Source of the DNA: Anastrepha obliqua
Lineage: Eukaryota > Arthropoda > Insecta > Diptera > Tephritidae
DNA length: 64,000 nucleotides
Assembly (NCBI RefSeq): GCF_027943255.1
Contig: NC_072893.1
Coordinates: 9,424,001 to 9,488,000, forward strand
Direction of reading: 5' to 3'
A program made the position numbers and the translations under genes. A model generated the notes under the pieces. That model did not search any database. It saw nothing but the letters and a program-made list of their open reading frames with translations, and was not told the origin of the DNA. This document shows, one piece after another, positions 10,480 through 21,037 of this stretch (its first letter is position 1; each line of letters begins with the position of its first letter).

Positions 10480-11720
10480 CAGTGGGCAAAAGGTAAGGTG
10501 AATTTGGTTGTAAAATGAAAAATCTTCATTTATTCTTGTAAATCAATTTCATCCCCTTCAAAATAATCCCCTCTCGATGAAACAAGCCAAATAGTCCATT
10601 TCCGGTATAGCCATCAGCACCTTCTTCGATTCAGCTTTTATCTCCTCAATCGACTCGAAACGCGTTCCCCGGAGTAGTCTCTTGAGTTTTGGGAATAGCC
10701 AGAAGTCACACGGAGCCAAATCAGGCAAATACGGTGGTTGCGGAACGATATGCGTGGAATTTTTGGCGAAATGGTCACGAAGAACGAGTGCAGTGTGAGA
10801 CGGTGCATTATCGTGATGCAAAAACCAAGAGTTGTGGCCCATAATTCTGGTCTTTTTAGACGAATTGCTTCACATAAACGACGCATAACGCTCAAATAAT
10901 ATTCCTTATTAACAGTTTGGCCAGGTGGAAGGAATTTATAGTGCACCACACCACGAAAATCGAAAAAAACTGTCATCATGACCTTTATTTTTGAACGACT
11001 TTGACGTGCTCTTTTCGGTCTGGCCTCGCCTTTAGCACGATATTCGCTTGACAGGTCGGTTGTTTCAGAGTCGTAAGTATAAATCCAAGTCTCATCTACC
11101 GTAATGATGCATTTGAGCTTGTCCTGATAGTCTGAAAGCATTGTTTCACACACATCAACGCGACGACTTTTTTCCAAGAAATTGAGAGTTTTCGGTACCA
11201 AACGAGATTTGACTTTTCGTAGGCCCAAATGGTCTTTCAAAATGGTTTTCACAGATCCTTCTGATATTCCGATCATATCAGTAAGGTCTTTAACAGTCAA
11301 CCGACGATTTTTCAGCACTAACTCCTTCACTTTATTGACATGTTGGCCATCTGTTGACGTCGATGGTCGTCCGGAGCGATCCTCTTTGACCTCCTCGACC
11401 CTCTTTGAAGTCTCTGTACCACTTATAAACATTTTTCTGCGACATGGTCGAATCACCAAATGCCTTCTGCAACATGCTAAACGTTTCCGCAATCGAAATT
11501 TCATTCCGTAAACAAAATTTGATGGCACTTCTCAATCAAATCAGACATTGTAAAAATCGAAAAATGCACTCTTGGTCATTTGGTAAACACAATCGTAAAT
11601 ATATTACTGATAATGACATTCACATGAATGTTGACCCAGATGTTATTAACAGTGCTGCCAACTCATAAAAAAAATAACTAGAACGAAATTTAAATCCCGC
11701 GAAGTTTGACAAATGAATTG
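10480..11720 (-). mobile_element. mariner DD34D (GGGCAAAAAG-TIR family), copy 1, right end lost
   Basis: The left end GTGGGCAAAAGGTAAGGTGA (about 10482) is the family TIR. Subterminal AATTTGGTTGTAAAATGAAA follows. On the right, the family sequence runs through GCGAAGTTTGACAAAT and stops at about 11720, where the final ~25 bp TIR is missing. The copy is therefore immobile. The same family occurs at 26095-27401, 45106-46384 and 51759-53066. Confidence 0.85.
10558..11535 (-). pseudogene. mariner DD34D transposase pseudogene (copy 1)
   Basis: The HTH segment (SAIKFCLRNEIS, STMSQKNVYKWYRDFKEG) is frameshifted near 11400. The middle block (SEGSVKTILKDHLGLRK, then VDETWIY with the first Asp) is open. 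A frameshift near 10845 separates it from NSWFLHHDNAPSHTA (second Asp) and LAPCDFWLF (third Asp), 34 residues apart. At the C-terminus about 48 bp are deleted, fusing LACF to ERGLF. Family length is about 350 residues. At least two frameshifts and one deletion make it non-functional. Confidence 0.85.
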
Positions 11721-12731
11721 TAAAGAATGCTCAGAGGAGTCGATTTAGCCGTGTCTGTTGATCGGCACATATGAACTTTTATCTGATGTATGTAGTTTGT
11801 TATTGAAAGTTGGCGAAATCGGTCTGTAACAATGCCTGCCTCCAATATAAGGGCAAAAAAACGAAGACAGAAAAAACTGATGGCTCTGTTGTGAACGAAG
11901 CAAAATTTCTCATATTTATTATAAAGGTTGAACCTAGAAAAGAAATAAGGCGAAAGTAAATTAAAAAATGGGCCGAATCGCGCATATTTTGTGGTAAGCG
12001 CCTGTAGCTCGATAGCGATTTAATAAAACTCGCCCAAACTCGGTACACAAATTGCCCCCCCTGATTTAGGTCTGACATGAAAACTAGTGTAACCACGCTC
12101 AGTTTTCATATGTTACAACTAAATTTGCGTCCGTTCATCTGATATTACAAACTATGAATTTGTTTGATTCCCAAAATTAACAGGCAGGCCTAATAAAATT
12201 TTGCCCAAATGTGCGCTGGTTTATACAGTTTGGTCCGGACAAAATTTCAGACTTCCTTACTTGCTGATATTGAATTTAAATTAGCGGAAATTTAAAATTT
12301 TTTCGAAGATTCAAATTATCTGTGATTGTAAATTATTTATCGAAAATACCAAATTCTTGTTCTTCGTAAAAACAATTCATGATCTAAAAACAAAAACTGA
12401 AGTGCTACAAAAAATAACTATTATTTTTGTCGTCATTTCATCTCGAACTGCAGATTTTTTTGTTTAATTGGTCAACATTTGTGCACACCCACTATCTAAA
12501 TTTTGTGCTAATAATAACATAATACTTTGTGAAAATAATGCTTGATTCAACCTTAAAAAAAAAGAGTAAAACATTATTTTGTGCATGAGTTCGTAATCCC
12601 TCTGCTCTGTGAAGGCTTGACCGATTTTCATAAAATGTCTACCAGCGGAGTCTTGATTATTCTTTATCTTTGAGTGATAACCATTCGTATGATGCCACTA
12701 AATTTTCTTGTCTATGTTTAAGAACGTCTTT
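11721..12731. other. AT-rich non-coding stretch
   Basis: I see no supported gene. An open frame at 11800-12096 (minus) has no recognisable domain. Confidence 0.4.
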
Positions 12732-12969
12732 TCATACTTTTTGAGTGTGCTGAAATAATTCGTCGGGGTTTGAACTTTTATGCCAACGAGTTTTTAGCTC
12801 AGTTAGGCTGTAAGTGGTATTAGAAATATTAACAGAAAGAAAGGCTCGATAATAAATGGACAATAAATTGTTTATGACCTCAATATGGCCGTTGGCCACT
12901 AGGTACTCAAGGGGATGAACATATTTCTTTTTTGGGCCATATCGTAATTGAGTTTCTTTGGAAATCAAA
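12732..12969 (-). CDS. hypothetical ORF cut by a transposon insertion
   Basis: A minus-strand open frame of about 79 codons contains LEYLVANGHIEVINNLL, loosely ankyrin-like, and ends ELFQHTQKV-stop. It has no clear ATG. It begins exactly at the TA target (12970-12971) of the DD41D element. Joining across that element's other flank (from 15074) keeps the same frame open for about 25 more codons (including SSRHHVELT) before a stop. This suggests the insertion split an older open frame, but the segment is short and could be open by chance. I do not recognise the protein. Confidence 0.3.
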
Positions 12970-13178
12970 TACAGGGTGGCTCATATAGCGTTTGCTTTTT
13001 GAACCACCTATTTTTTTCAGAATGGTAACACAATTGACATGTAAAATGTATTCATAATTTACTTAAAAGTTTGAAATTTTCGAAATGGGACGGTATACGC
13101 TTGAACAAAATTGGAAAATATTGAAAACCTATTTCTAAAGTGGTGAGTCTTTTTCTTCTTCTCTGATTTTCACATCGG

Positions 13179-14377
13179 CGTGTATAAGGCGGTTATATGA
13201 CCTATTTTAGCGTATGGTTCGGTAGTTTGATGGAAAGCTCTAGGGAGAGAGTACATTTCCAAATTACTCGGCAGAATACAAAGATCAACCTGTGCAATAA
13301 CGGTCGGTGCAATTAGATCATGTCCTAAAGAGGCTCTCAATGCACTGACACACGTTATTCCAATAGACCTACATATTAAGAAGACGGCAACCATGAGTGC
13401 ATTTAGGTTAAATGAAGCGGGTCACTGGAAAGGAAAAACTTATGGTCACGCTAGTCTGTTATCGCGACAAACTCAGTTAACCTCGGTGAGGACTGACTAC
13501 ATCGTCCCAATGGTAACGTTCAATAGGAATTTTGCCACACTCTTTCCATCTACGAAAGAATAGAATAAGGTATTTTCTCTAAACAACTTCGATGCCACAG
13601 TCTATACAGATGGCAGTAAAATGGATTGGGAAGCCTGTAGGTTACTAATCGCAGATTTCTCTTTTAAGGGGAATATCTCTATTCTTTCGGAAAGCCAAGC
13701 TGCAATCCAGGCGCTGAACGCGACTATAACAACCTCTAAAGTGGTGGAGCAAAGTAGGAATAGCCTTACCAATTTGAGTGAAAACCATAAATTAACCTTA
13801 ATTTGGGTCCCGGGACACCGGAATATAGAACATAACGTTCTTGCAGAATCGGCACTCACACCATTAGGTGCAGTCAAGAATGCAATTTCCCTACAATACC
13901 TTCGAATCGCAGATTTTAGATGGAGAGACCAGACGAAATGCAAAATCAGCAGAACGTTATGGCCCACCTACAACTTCAAGCAATCGTCGACATTGATAAA
14001 CATGAAACGACGGGACGCCTGTAGACTCACGGTAGTCATAACTAGCTTCTGGTCTATCGGAGAACAAGTCGCCAAAATGGGCATCCCTCACAATACATAC
14101 TGTCACAGTTGCAAACAACCGGAGAAAAAAGAAACAATCTTCCATTTCCTCTGTGAATGCCAGAATGTTAACCCTGGGCAAACCGCTGTTCGAGAGTCTC
14201 GAGCAACTGTCTGGCTTAGATGTCAACAACCTGATAAGGTTCCTAAACCGCACAGACTAGATATAGTCTTGCTGTAAATAACTGTTAAACAATTTGTTAA
14301 CGAGGATGTGGCAACAAATTGGTGCGGAAGCGCTAGTTGGATTCTGGGTGAATTACGACTCTAACCAACCAACCAAC
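13179..14377 (+). mobile_element. 5'-truncated RNase H non-LTR retroelement nested in the F2 transposon
   Basis: The insertion is bounded by an 8-bp target duplication, CACATCGG at 13171-13178 and 14378-14385, and ends in an (AACC)n-type tail, CTAACCAACCAACCAACC at 14361-14378. Translation on the plus strand starts inside the C-terminal region of the reverse transcriptase (VYKAVI, then AYGSVV, SCPKEALNAL). It passes into RNase H (VYTDGSK) and ends in a CHSC...H...C zinc-binding motif. A 5' truncation, a short target duplication and a 3' repeat tail are hallmarks of target-primed insertion. Confidence 0.87.
13188..14277 (+). pseudogene. RT C-terminus, RNase H and CCHC-type region of an R1/Loa/I-like ORF2
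   Basis: The plus frame reads through RT-thumb-like sequence with in-frame stops (TGA twice near 13200-13240, TAG near 13562). RNase H follows: TDGSK, an ILSESQAA motif where the usual SDSQ Asp is Glu, and LIWVPGHRNIEHN. The segment between TDGSK and the next block is shortened, removing the HAE motif. From about 13621 to 14277 the frame is open and ends with a CHSCKQPEKKETIFHFLCEC zinc motif. RNase H plus this zinc motif fits R1, Loa or I clade ORF2; I cannot choose the clade. Non-functional. Confidence 0.8.
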
Positions 14378-14406
14378 CACATCGGTGGCTACATCAATAA
14401 GCAAAA

Positions 14407-14970
14407 TTGTCGGATTTGGGGCGCAGAAAATCCACACGTTACTGTAGAGAAGCAAATGCATCCACAACGAGTCACTGTTTGGTACAGTTTTTGGTCTGGC
14501 GGCATCATCGGGCCATTTTTTTCGAAAATGAGCGAGGAGCCGCGGTTACAGTAAATGGCGAGCGTTACTGTGACATGCTCAACGAGTTGTTTCCAAAAAT
14601 TGAAGAGGATGACATGGACGACATTTGGTTTCAACAGGACGGTGCAACTTGTCACACTGCCAAAGATTCACTCGAACTTTTGGCTACCGTTTTTGAAAAC
14701 CGAATAATCAGCCGAAATTCCGATATCAATTGGCCGCCTCGGAGGTGTGATTTAAGCCCGTTGGACTATTTTTTGTGGAGAGCCGTTAAGGACAAATGCT
14801 ATGCGAACCATCCAAAGACGATTGATGCTTTAAAACACGAAATCGAAGTTGCCATTCACGAAATTGGAGCCCAAACAATCGAAAATGTGCTTAAAAATTG
14901 GGTTGATCGAATGGCCTACTGGAAAGCCAGTCGTGGCAGTCATTTGAACGATATTATTTTTCATTCATAA
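14407..14970 (+). pseudogene. DD41D transposase C-terminal half (F2 copy 1)
   Basis: Coding resumes at VNKQNC-like sequence (14385-14430, with a frameshift near 14520). It continues through FFENERGAAVTVNGERY, DDIWFQQDGATCHTA (second Asp), WPPRRCDLSPLDYFLW (third Asp, 41 residues later) and the C-terminal LNDIIFHS. The first Asp motif and the DNA-binding domains are absent because of the earlier internal deletion. It complements copy 2 at 32921-33825, which keeps the first Asp but lacks the other two. Confidence 0.85.
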
Positions 14971-15099
14971 ATGACAATGTTCAATCTTCAAATAAAAAAA
15001 AGTTTGAAAAAATATTGATTAGTTTTTTTTTATAGCCGTTTCAAAAAGCAAATTTTACATGGCCCACCCTATATGTTAGCTCCACGTGGTGACGGCTGG

Positions 15100-15740
15100 A
15101 AAGAATTGTGCATTGGATATAGGCGGGGATTGTTTTTCAAATAGGTCGTAAGGCCTGTCTGATGTACAATTGGCTAAATAGATCGCGCGGAGGGAGTAAA
15201 TCCTCTTAATAAAATCCCCTCTAACCGAAGATGTCAAACGACCCGTGCCTATTGGGTGATTTGCAGTCAGGGGGTTTTCTCGACTGTATTTCTACGGAGC
15301 TACTTCGATAACGGGTCACCTCGGGGTATAACCAGGACCTTGCCGTGGTATGGGTCGGTGCCATGGTCGATCAACACCCCCAAATCTAGATCAAGCCAGA
15401 TTTCTATCAGTACGACGGAAGCTGGGATAACTAAACCTAGTGGAAGTGCCAACGCATCCAAGCCCGTTACGGCTAGCCCATTTCGTACGACGGAAGCTGG
15501 CGCTGAGGACAAACAGGGCAACAGCAGAAGTGGCAGCACAAATAATATATCAACAAGTCAAACTCTTGTACCAGCCCTGGTAGAGGGGGCAAAACCGAGT
15601 CGAAAGCGACGAATAAAGCCACAAATATTTGATCCTATCATGGATGAACTCAAGGGTTACAAATTAAACAACCAAAATAGAACAATTATTTCCTATGCCT
15701 GTTTTAATAGCAGACTGCGAAGATAATCTGCCCAGACTTC
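15100..15740 (+). pseudogene. candidate 5' leader and ORF1 start of a non-LTR retroelement
   Basis: A plus-strand frame at 15256-15726 is Ser/Thr/Gly-rich with two direct copies of a TTEAG motif (GTACGACGGAAGCTGG at about 15411 and 15487) and a basic SRKRRIKPQ stretch. The composition resembles the disordered N-termini of tephritid non-LTR ORF1 proteins, but I see no zinc knuckle or RRM. The frame ends in a stop at 15724. The assignment is tentative; it could also be an unrelated low-complexity frame. Confidence 0.35.
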
Positions 15741-15839
15741 TACATCGCTTCGTAACAACGAGTACATCATGAAAGGGCCTGCTGAAAAAACTAAATCCAT
15801 GGTAATATCTAAAGAGTCCATAAGAGATTAACAGAAAAA

Positions 15840-16220
15840 TTATAGATCAAGTAACGAATTTCAAATATTTGGGTGTCGAGCAACCTTAATATCATCACAG
15901 AAGTGCGACAAAGATGTAACAACGCCGCGAGAGTGTTGGGTTATTCGCGTGATATTATATGGAAAAATAAGTGCATGAAAGTTGAAAACGAAATGTGCGG
16001 ATACAATTGCTATGTACTGCTGAAATGCACACATAAAGGACAATAGCGGGGGAACACAAAATGGGGATATGTTAATAATCAGGAGATAAGAAGCCACCGA
16101 GGATCTTGTAAAATTTACCCGGATCCAAACGGGACGCATGAATACGTGACAAGACGTTGAAAGACGACGTCCGGGCAGACCTCTCAAAAGGTGTGCGCAA
16201 AACTGGATATTAACTTCAAC
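15840..16220 (+). pseudogene. RTE-like reverse transcriptase C-terminal fragment
   Basis: Reading across several frames on the plus strand gives NFKYLGVE, then NNAARVLGYSRDIIWKNKCM, and downstream KIYPDPNGTHE and a RRRPGRPL-like basic block near 16170. The YLGVE...IIWKNK...basic tail order is that of the RT thumb and tail of RTE-type 'endonuclease-reverse transcriptase' elements. Frameshifts and stops are frequent. Only the 3' part is present. Confidence 0.5.
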
Positions 16221-16282
16221 AGAAAGTTTATAATAACTATGTCGTTAAGATATAATTCAGTGTATGTTATAACAGTTTTTTT

Positions 16283-17145
16283 TTGTCTGGCGGGGTCAAA
16301 TCGCATGACCTTGGTGGCCAATTCACATCTCCCCTGCGAGAGATAACCTTACCTTCAAATCGTTCATGCAGAATGTCAATCGTGGCGTTTGCTGTGTGGC
16401 ACGTAGCGCCGTCCTGCTGGAACCACATGTCGTCTAGGTCCATATGGTTCAATATGGGCCATAAGAAATTGGTTATGATCGTTGTGTAGCGCTCGCTGTC
16501 GACGGTGACCGCCAACGTCGTTTTCAAAAAAGTACGGACCAATGACGCCGCCGGCCCAAAATCCACATCAAACGGTAACTTTTTGAGGATGCATTATCAC
16601 CTGGTGAACCTCGTGTGGATTGGTGTCGTCCAATATACGGCAATTTTGTTTGTTAACACAGCCATTCATTCAAAAATGCGCCTCGTCACTAAAGATGATT
16701 TTTCGCCCAAAACGATTCGAAGCCCAGTCAGCGAACAAACGGCGTTGTCTATGGTCATCAACTTTGAGCTCCTGGGTCAGTTCGATCTTGCATGGGTGTA
16801 GGCCCAAGTCCCGACGCAAAATTCGCCAAATTGAAGTCTGCGAAAGGCCAAGTTCTTGTACACGGCGAGGAATAGACTGCCTCGGTTTCTGCTGTACCCT
16901 TTCACGGACCGCGGCAATGTTCTCGGCTGATCTTGCGTTCCTTGAACGTACGGGTATTGGCTGATTGTTTACTGACCAGGTCGTCTCAAATTTGGCCACC
17001 AAACGTTGAAGCGTCGACTTTGAAGGGCCACCACGTCTACCGAAAAATGGGCGCAATGCGCGCAACGTTTGCATTAATGAACACTCATTTTGATAATAAA
17101 GTTTTATCATTTGAACGTGCTGTTCAATCGTGTAACTTGCCATGA
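16283..17145 (-). pseudogene. DD41D transposase pseudogene (F3 copy 1)
   Basis: The minus frame from 17145 reads MASYTIEQHVQMIKLYYQN, then GGPSKSTLQRLVAKF (HTH), ARSAENIAAVRERV, LSQTSIWRILRRDLG and FSDEAHF with the first Asp. A small deletion and frameshifts near 16670-16560 follow. WFQQDGATCHTANATIDI (second Asp) and WPPRSCDLTP are in the last block (16566-16283), which is cut just before the third Asp. The QQD-to-truncation distance agrees with the DD41D spacing seen in copy 2. Non-functional because of truncation and frameshifts. Confidence 0.85.
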
Positions 17146-17254
17146 TGATTTGGCATAAACAACTGAATAATAACAAAAGATTGGACAGATGTCACCAAAA
17201 CAAAATGCCTGCCACAGGGCGCCAAAATCGACCCGCGCCAATTGAAAAACCCTT
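16283..17254 (-). mobile_element. DD41D transposon (family F3), left-truncated, copy 1
   Basis: The right end ATTGAAAAACCCTT precedes TA at 17255-17256 and matches the tip of the second copy at 28675-30076. The left side stops abruptly inside the transposase C-terminus at about 16283, after a T-run. This copy keeps the ordinary 5' end (GGCGCCAAAATCGACCC) and so serves as the reference for the rearranged 5' end of copy 2. Confidence 0.82.
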
Positions 17255-17256
17255 TA

Positions 17257-17757
17257 GGTGTAAAAACAATCAAAAGCCTTAGTCAGTGTGGAACTTTAAC
17301 GCCACTAAAGGCACCTCAAGTCCGCCTGTTCATCCTACAAGGATGCAGTTTTGGCAATTAAGTAATTAATTTGGAGGTCGTCGTGAGCAATAAGCTCAAT
17401 CGTCAGTTACATGCGTCTGCTGTCCGTCTTGCTGCATTTTATCAATACGGCAGTTGTTCTTGCTGCTGCATTCGCCTAACATCATTCCTTCGCCTCCAAA
17501 CAATGTTGCAAAGTTCCACGATAATTCGTTTTACAAAAGCTTGCACCTTCCTCTACTTTTCATCCGACTCAAGCATTTGTAGAATTAGGTTATTCGGCGA
17601 TAGAAATACACCAGTTTTGTTTGCTAGATCATCGCGAACCTGATGGAATTAAAGGCGCCACATGTTCGACTGTCTCCAATCATACTGAGGAATAAGGACT
17701 ACCAGCCAAGTCTGGGCGATGCAGATATTTTTGGAAGCATTGATGTCCGCTTAATAG
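17257..17757. other. non-coding stretch
   Basis: No gene recognised. It may contain the decayed 3' flank of the minus-strand retroelement that follows. Confidence 0.35.
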
Positions 17758-18475
17758 CTACAACAGAGAAAAATCAATAACTCCGTGTTTTCGATATATC
17801 CATTCATTAATCCGTGGGATCAACCTATGCGTCCACTGGCTTTTTAATGACTGATCCCATTTTGAATGCCCTTCAGCTATCGTGGTAGAACGTTCTCCTT
17901 GATAGAGTCCCTTTGTCAGCTTGGTACCTTGGGAGTAGTAGAACTTCCTCTGTACATGTGCCCGGCTGTTTATGAGCATTTTTTTAGCTATATCACAGAT
18001 TGCATCGTCCGGCACTGTTCTATAGGCACATGCGGTCCTCAACGCACCTGCTCTACTCACCTGCAGTACTTCTTTAATTTGACACTTTTTTGGCTCCAGC
18101 CGAAATTGGAGAGGCGTACAGCATTGTAGAGTCTGTGGACAGTGGAAATAATTTTTCTGCTGGGGCCCCGTGGTCCTCCTTTGTTCGGTGGAATGCCCAT
18201 AAGCGCATTGTTAAGCTTTGTCGCCTTCACACTAACAGCTGTAAAATGTTCCCTTAACGGTGATCTGGACAATGTGTATGGCAAAATATTTTCTACACTT
18301 CTGGGATTCTCGTGACCATCAACTGATATTGACATCTTTTATTTCTGTTTCTTTTGGTTAGCCCATTTTGGATACTTGTGCTCTTGCGAAGTCCACGCAG
18401 TAATGAAAGACTCCACAACATAAGCAAGGTATTAGACTTGATTGATATTAATTGGCCTTCTCCACAACTCCTCAC
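17758..18475 (-). pseudogene. R1-clade-like reverse transcriptase C-terminal fragment
   Basis: On the minus strand one frame (about 18335-18057) gives ATKLNNALMGIPPNKGGPRG and SRKIISTVHRLYNAVRLSNF. The next (18060-17758) gives SRAGALRTACAYRTVPDDA, WDQSLKSQWTHRLIPRINEW and IYRKHGVIDF. This succession is characteristic of the RT thumb and post-RT region of R1-clade non-LTR elements. The YxDD catalytic motif is not present. A frameshift near 18060 and the 5' truncation at about 18475 break it. Confidence 0.65.
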
Positions 18476-18856
18476 GATGCCACTATTACATTTTGTTAAG
18501 GAATCACGGGTCTACTTTGGTATTTACAATATTCATAATACTACCAGAAACGGCACGCTCTGTTAAACTCGGCAAAAATTGCATGAGCGGTTATCGCTCC
18601 AATCAAGAAGAAGAAGTAGAAGAAATGTACCTAAATCCAAAAATATGTTCCAATGAGTTCTTACTCAATAATCTTTTAGGCATAAATATGGTACACGCCA
18701 TCGAGATATGCGTGAGCGAATTTTTCCGTAAGAAAAATAGGAACCCTCATTTCCATACTTTCAGATAGTCAGGTGGCTTAAGGCTTTATCGCCTTTTAAC
18801 AAAAATAATTTTAAAAATAAATTTGTTTTGTGAATCCCATTTATTTGATAGGAATG
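18476..18856. other. non-coding stretch
   Basis: No supported gene or recognised repeat; it ends at the TA target of the next mariner. Confidence 0.35.
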
Positions 18857-18858
18857 TA

Positions 18859-20028
18859 CAGGATTTGATTGAAAAGTAATGAGCCTTATTTTTTTAAGCA
18901 GTTTTATTAAACCTTTTGGCTTATACAACTAATATTCTTCAAAATAGGACCCTTGAGCGTCAATACACCGCTGGTAGCGGTCCTTCCACTGCAGGAAATA
19001 TTTTTTAAACTCAACCGCCGGAGTCGCGTTCAATTCAGCTGTCATAGTTTTTTGGATCGCCTCGATGGAGTCGAAACGCCTCCGCTTCAGCTTTCCTTTC
19101 AGGCGCGGGAACAAGAAGAAGTCCAGAGGGGACAGGTCTGGGCTGTAGGGAGGGTGGGGAAGCACCGGAGCCTCCATCTTGGCCAATGCAGAGGTGCAGA
19201 GGAAGGCGGTGTGCGCCGGCGCATTGTCGTGATGAAGGGTCCAATTGTTGACGAAGTCGGGCCGAACCCGGGCGACATGGTTTTTCAGCCGAAAGAGCTC
19301 TTCTTTGTAAAATGCCGCGTTTACAGTGCTTCCTGGAGTTACAAACTCCTTGTGGACGATGCCTCGAGAATCGAAAAAGATGATCAGCATGGTTTTGACC
19401 TTGAATTTCGACAGGCGTGCCTTCTTGGGTCATGGCGACTGGCTCGTGTGCCACTCCGCTCTCTCTCTTGCCCTCAGGATCGTACTCAAAGCATCAGGTT
19501 TCATCTCTTGTGATACAATTGTCTAAAGTATTATCCTGTTCGTCACTTTCCTTTACTTCACGACTCTTTTCCACACGCAATTGCTTTTGTTCATCAGTCA
19601 AAACCTTTGGAACCAATTTGGCACACACTTTGCGCATTTCAAGTTTTCCGGTCACGATTTCCCGCACATTGTAATAAGTTAAATTTAACTCTTCACTGAT
19701 CTCAAGTAGACTAGCACGACGGTCAATGTTCAAAAATTCACGAACCCGGTTCACATCTTCGTCTGTTTGCGTCGTCGAAGGCCTTCCAGATCGCTGTTCG
19801 TCTTCGACGTCCTCCCGGCCTTCCTTGAACGACTTGTGCCACCGTTTTACCTGGGCACTGGACAGAGATTGGTCCCCGTAAGCCTCCTTGAGTAGCCCAA
19901 TGGTTTCGGTAGTCGTTTTGTTTAGCTTTACGCAAAATTTGATCGAGTAACGTTGCTCCAACGATCGCTGCATTTTCGTCACTGCAACCGCCGCGCGGGA
20001 AGGCTCATTTCTTTTTAATCAAACCCTG
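18859..20028 (-). mobile_element. mariner DD34D with TIR CAGGRTTTGATT, both ends present
   Basis: A 1,170-bp element is flanked by TA (18857-18858 and 20029-20030). The left tip CAGGATTTGATTGAAAAGTA and the reverse-complemented right tip CAGGGTTTGATTAAAAAGAA match over about 29 bp with few differences, then share ATGAGCCTT. Both ends and the target duplication survive although the gene is frameshifted, so it could be moved by a trans-acting transposase. That is inference. Confidence 0.85.
18929..19982 (-). pseudogene. mariner DD34D transposase, frameshifted, with GC-rich 3' half
   Basis: The N-terminal frame (19982-19494) encodes LEQRYSIKFCVKLNK, an HTH region, SLSSAQVKRWHKSFKEGRED and SGRPSTTQTDEDVNRVRE, ending at ITRDET (first Asp). 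After a frameshift and a short degraded stretch (19490-19390), the C-terminal frame (19390-18929) encodes MLIIFFDSRGIVHKEF, WTLHHDNAPAHTA (second Asp) and DLSPLDFFLF (third Asp, 34 residues later). The C-terminal half looks clearly GC-richer than the N-terminal half. The protein would otherwise be about 345 residues, the family norm. Confidence 0.83.
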
Positions 20029-20030
20029 TA

Positions 20031-21033
20031 CTTTTATCTAGGATCCCATATACACCTTAAACATTCCAGAATATCTCTTACAGAGCTTGAGAAGGTATTT
20101 TCTCGCGCCAGGAGGTCAATGAATTAGTGGCAAATATTTCTAAATAGTAGCGAAGAATAGTAATAGAAATTTCTTTATTTCCATGCAAAATATATTAGAC
20201 CTCACCCACTACATCAGACCTCCACAAACAGCAAACACTCACGCTTGCACTACAGATTAAAGTAAACATTGCTTTCCAGCGGTAGTCAAATATAATAAAA
20301 GTCCGTGAGCAAACATCATCATACTCACCTCAATTGCCAAGCGAAACGAAGCCAGTCAATATCCAATATCCACAATCGATTGCTCACTTTGCATATTTGA
20401 CAAGTTCACCTTCCTGTTCCCATAACCTACATTGTCAGGCAAAGCAAACAACATACGAGAGCGGAGAGAGCAAAAACAAAAGCAATGTACAAAAAACCAA
20501 ATGCAGGTGATAGTAACTGTAGCATTTGTGTGCATGTATATGTGTATGTGTGCGCATTTAAATATATCGGTACATTCATAAAACCATTGTATGAACAGTT
20601 ATTTTTATTCTCCCTCACAGCCCACAGCCCAGTTGTGCGCAATGGTCACACATTGCCAATATCCGCGCCCAACTTTCGATTCTTGCTTCACAATTTCCTG
20701 CGCATTGCAGTTGCCGCCGGTTGACCGACTGCTGCTGGTGGCACGTGGAAAGTTGCTGTTTGCCAACAATGAAGGTAGCAAGTGTGGCCGTTGGGCTCAT
20801 TGTGGAATAACCGCAGTGAAGAGTAAAACTTTCTTTTGGTGCAAAAATGTTTTATAATCCACAAACAAAAAAAGGGAATTGAATATTTTAAATATTGGTT
20901 TTTTTTTTGTAATTTTTGTGATTTTTATGAACAGACAAACATTTGAAGTATTTATTACTGGCATATAGGCACACGAAGCTATAATTCAAGATAATGCAAG
21001 ATGTCGAATTTTCATCCTGGGTCAGCCTTGAGC
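20031..21033. other. non-coding stretch
   Basis: Several overlapping short open frames around 20427-20857 have unfamiliar translations and compete on both strands, so I do not call any. A TG/TA-rich run lies at about 20527-20560. Confidence 0.4.
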
Positions 21034-21037
21034 TTAA

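Larger units (their letters stand above)
12972..15071 (+). mobile_element. DD41D transposon (family F2), deleted and interrupted, copy 1
   Basis: The left end CAGGGTGGCTCATATAGCG follows TA at 12970-12971. The right end CATGGCCCACCCTA precedes TA at 15072-15073. The 5' leader and first codons match family copy 2 (32921-33825) up to AAAGTGGTGAGTCTT at about 13155. The HTH-encoding part is then deleted, and coding resumes at TTTTCACATCGG. A retroelement is inserted at CACATCGG. The only large coding block left is the C-terminal catalytic half. Confidence 0.85.

Noticed and set aside
13602..13967. Minus-strand frame of 121 codons
   Set aside because: Antisense shadow of the RNase H coding region read on the plus strand.
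18953..19513. Plus-strand frame of 186 codons
   Set aside because: Antisense to the GC-rich mariner transposase; GC-rich coding keeps the opposite strand open by chance.
20427..20857. Cluster of overlapping short frames on both strands
   Set aside because: No motif, no conserved composition and mutually conflicting frames; could hide an exon but I cannot support it.
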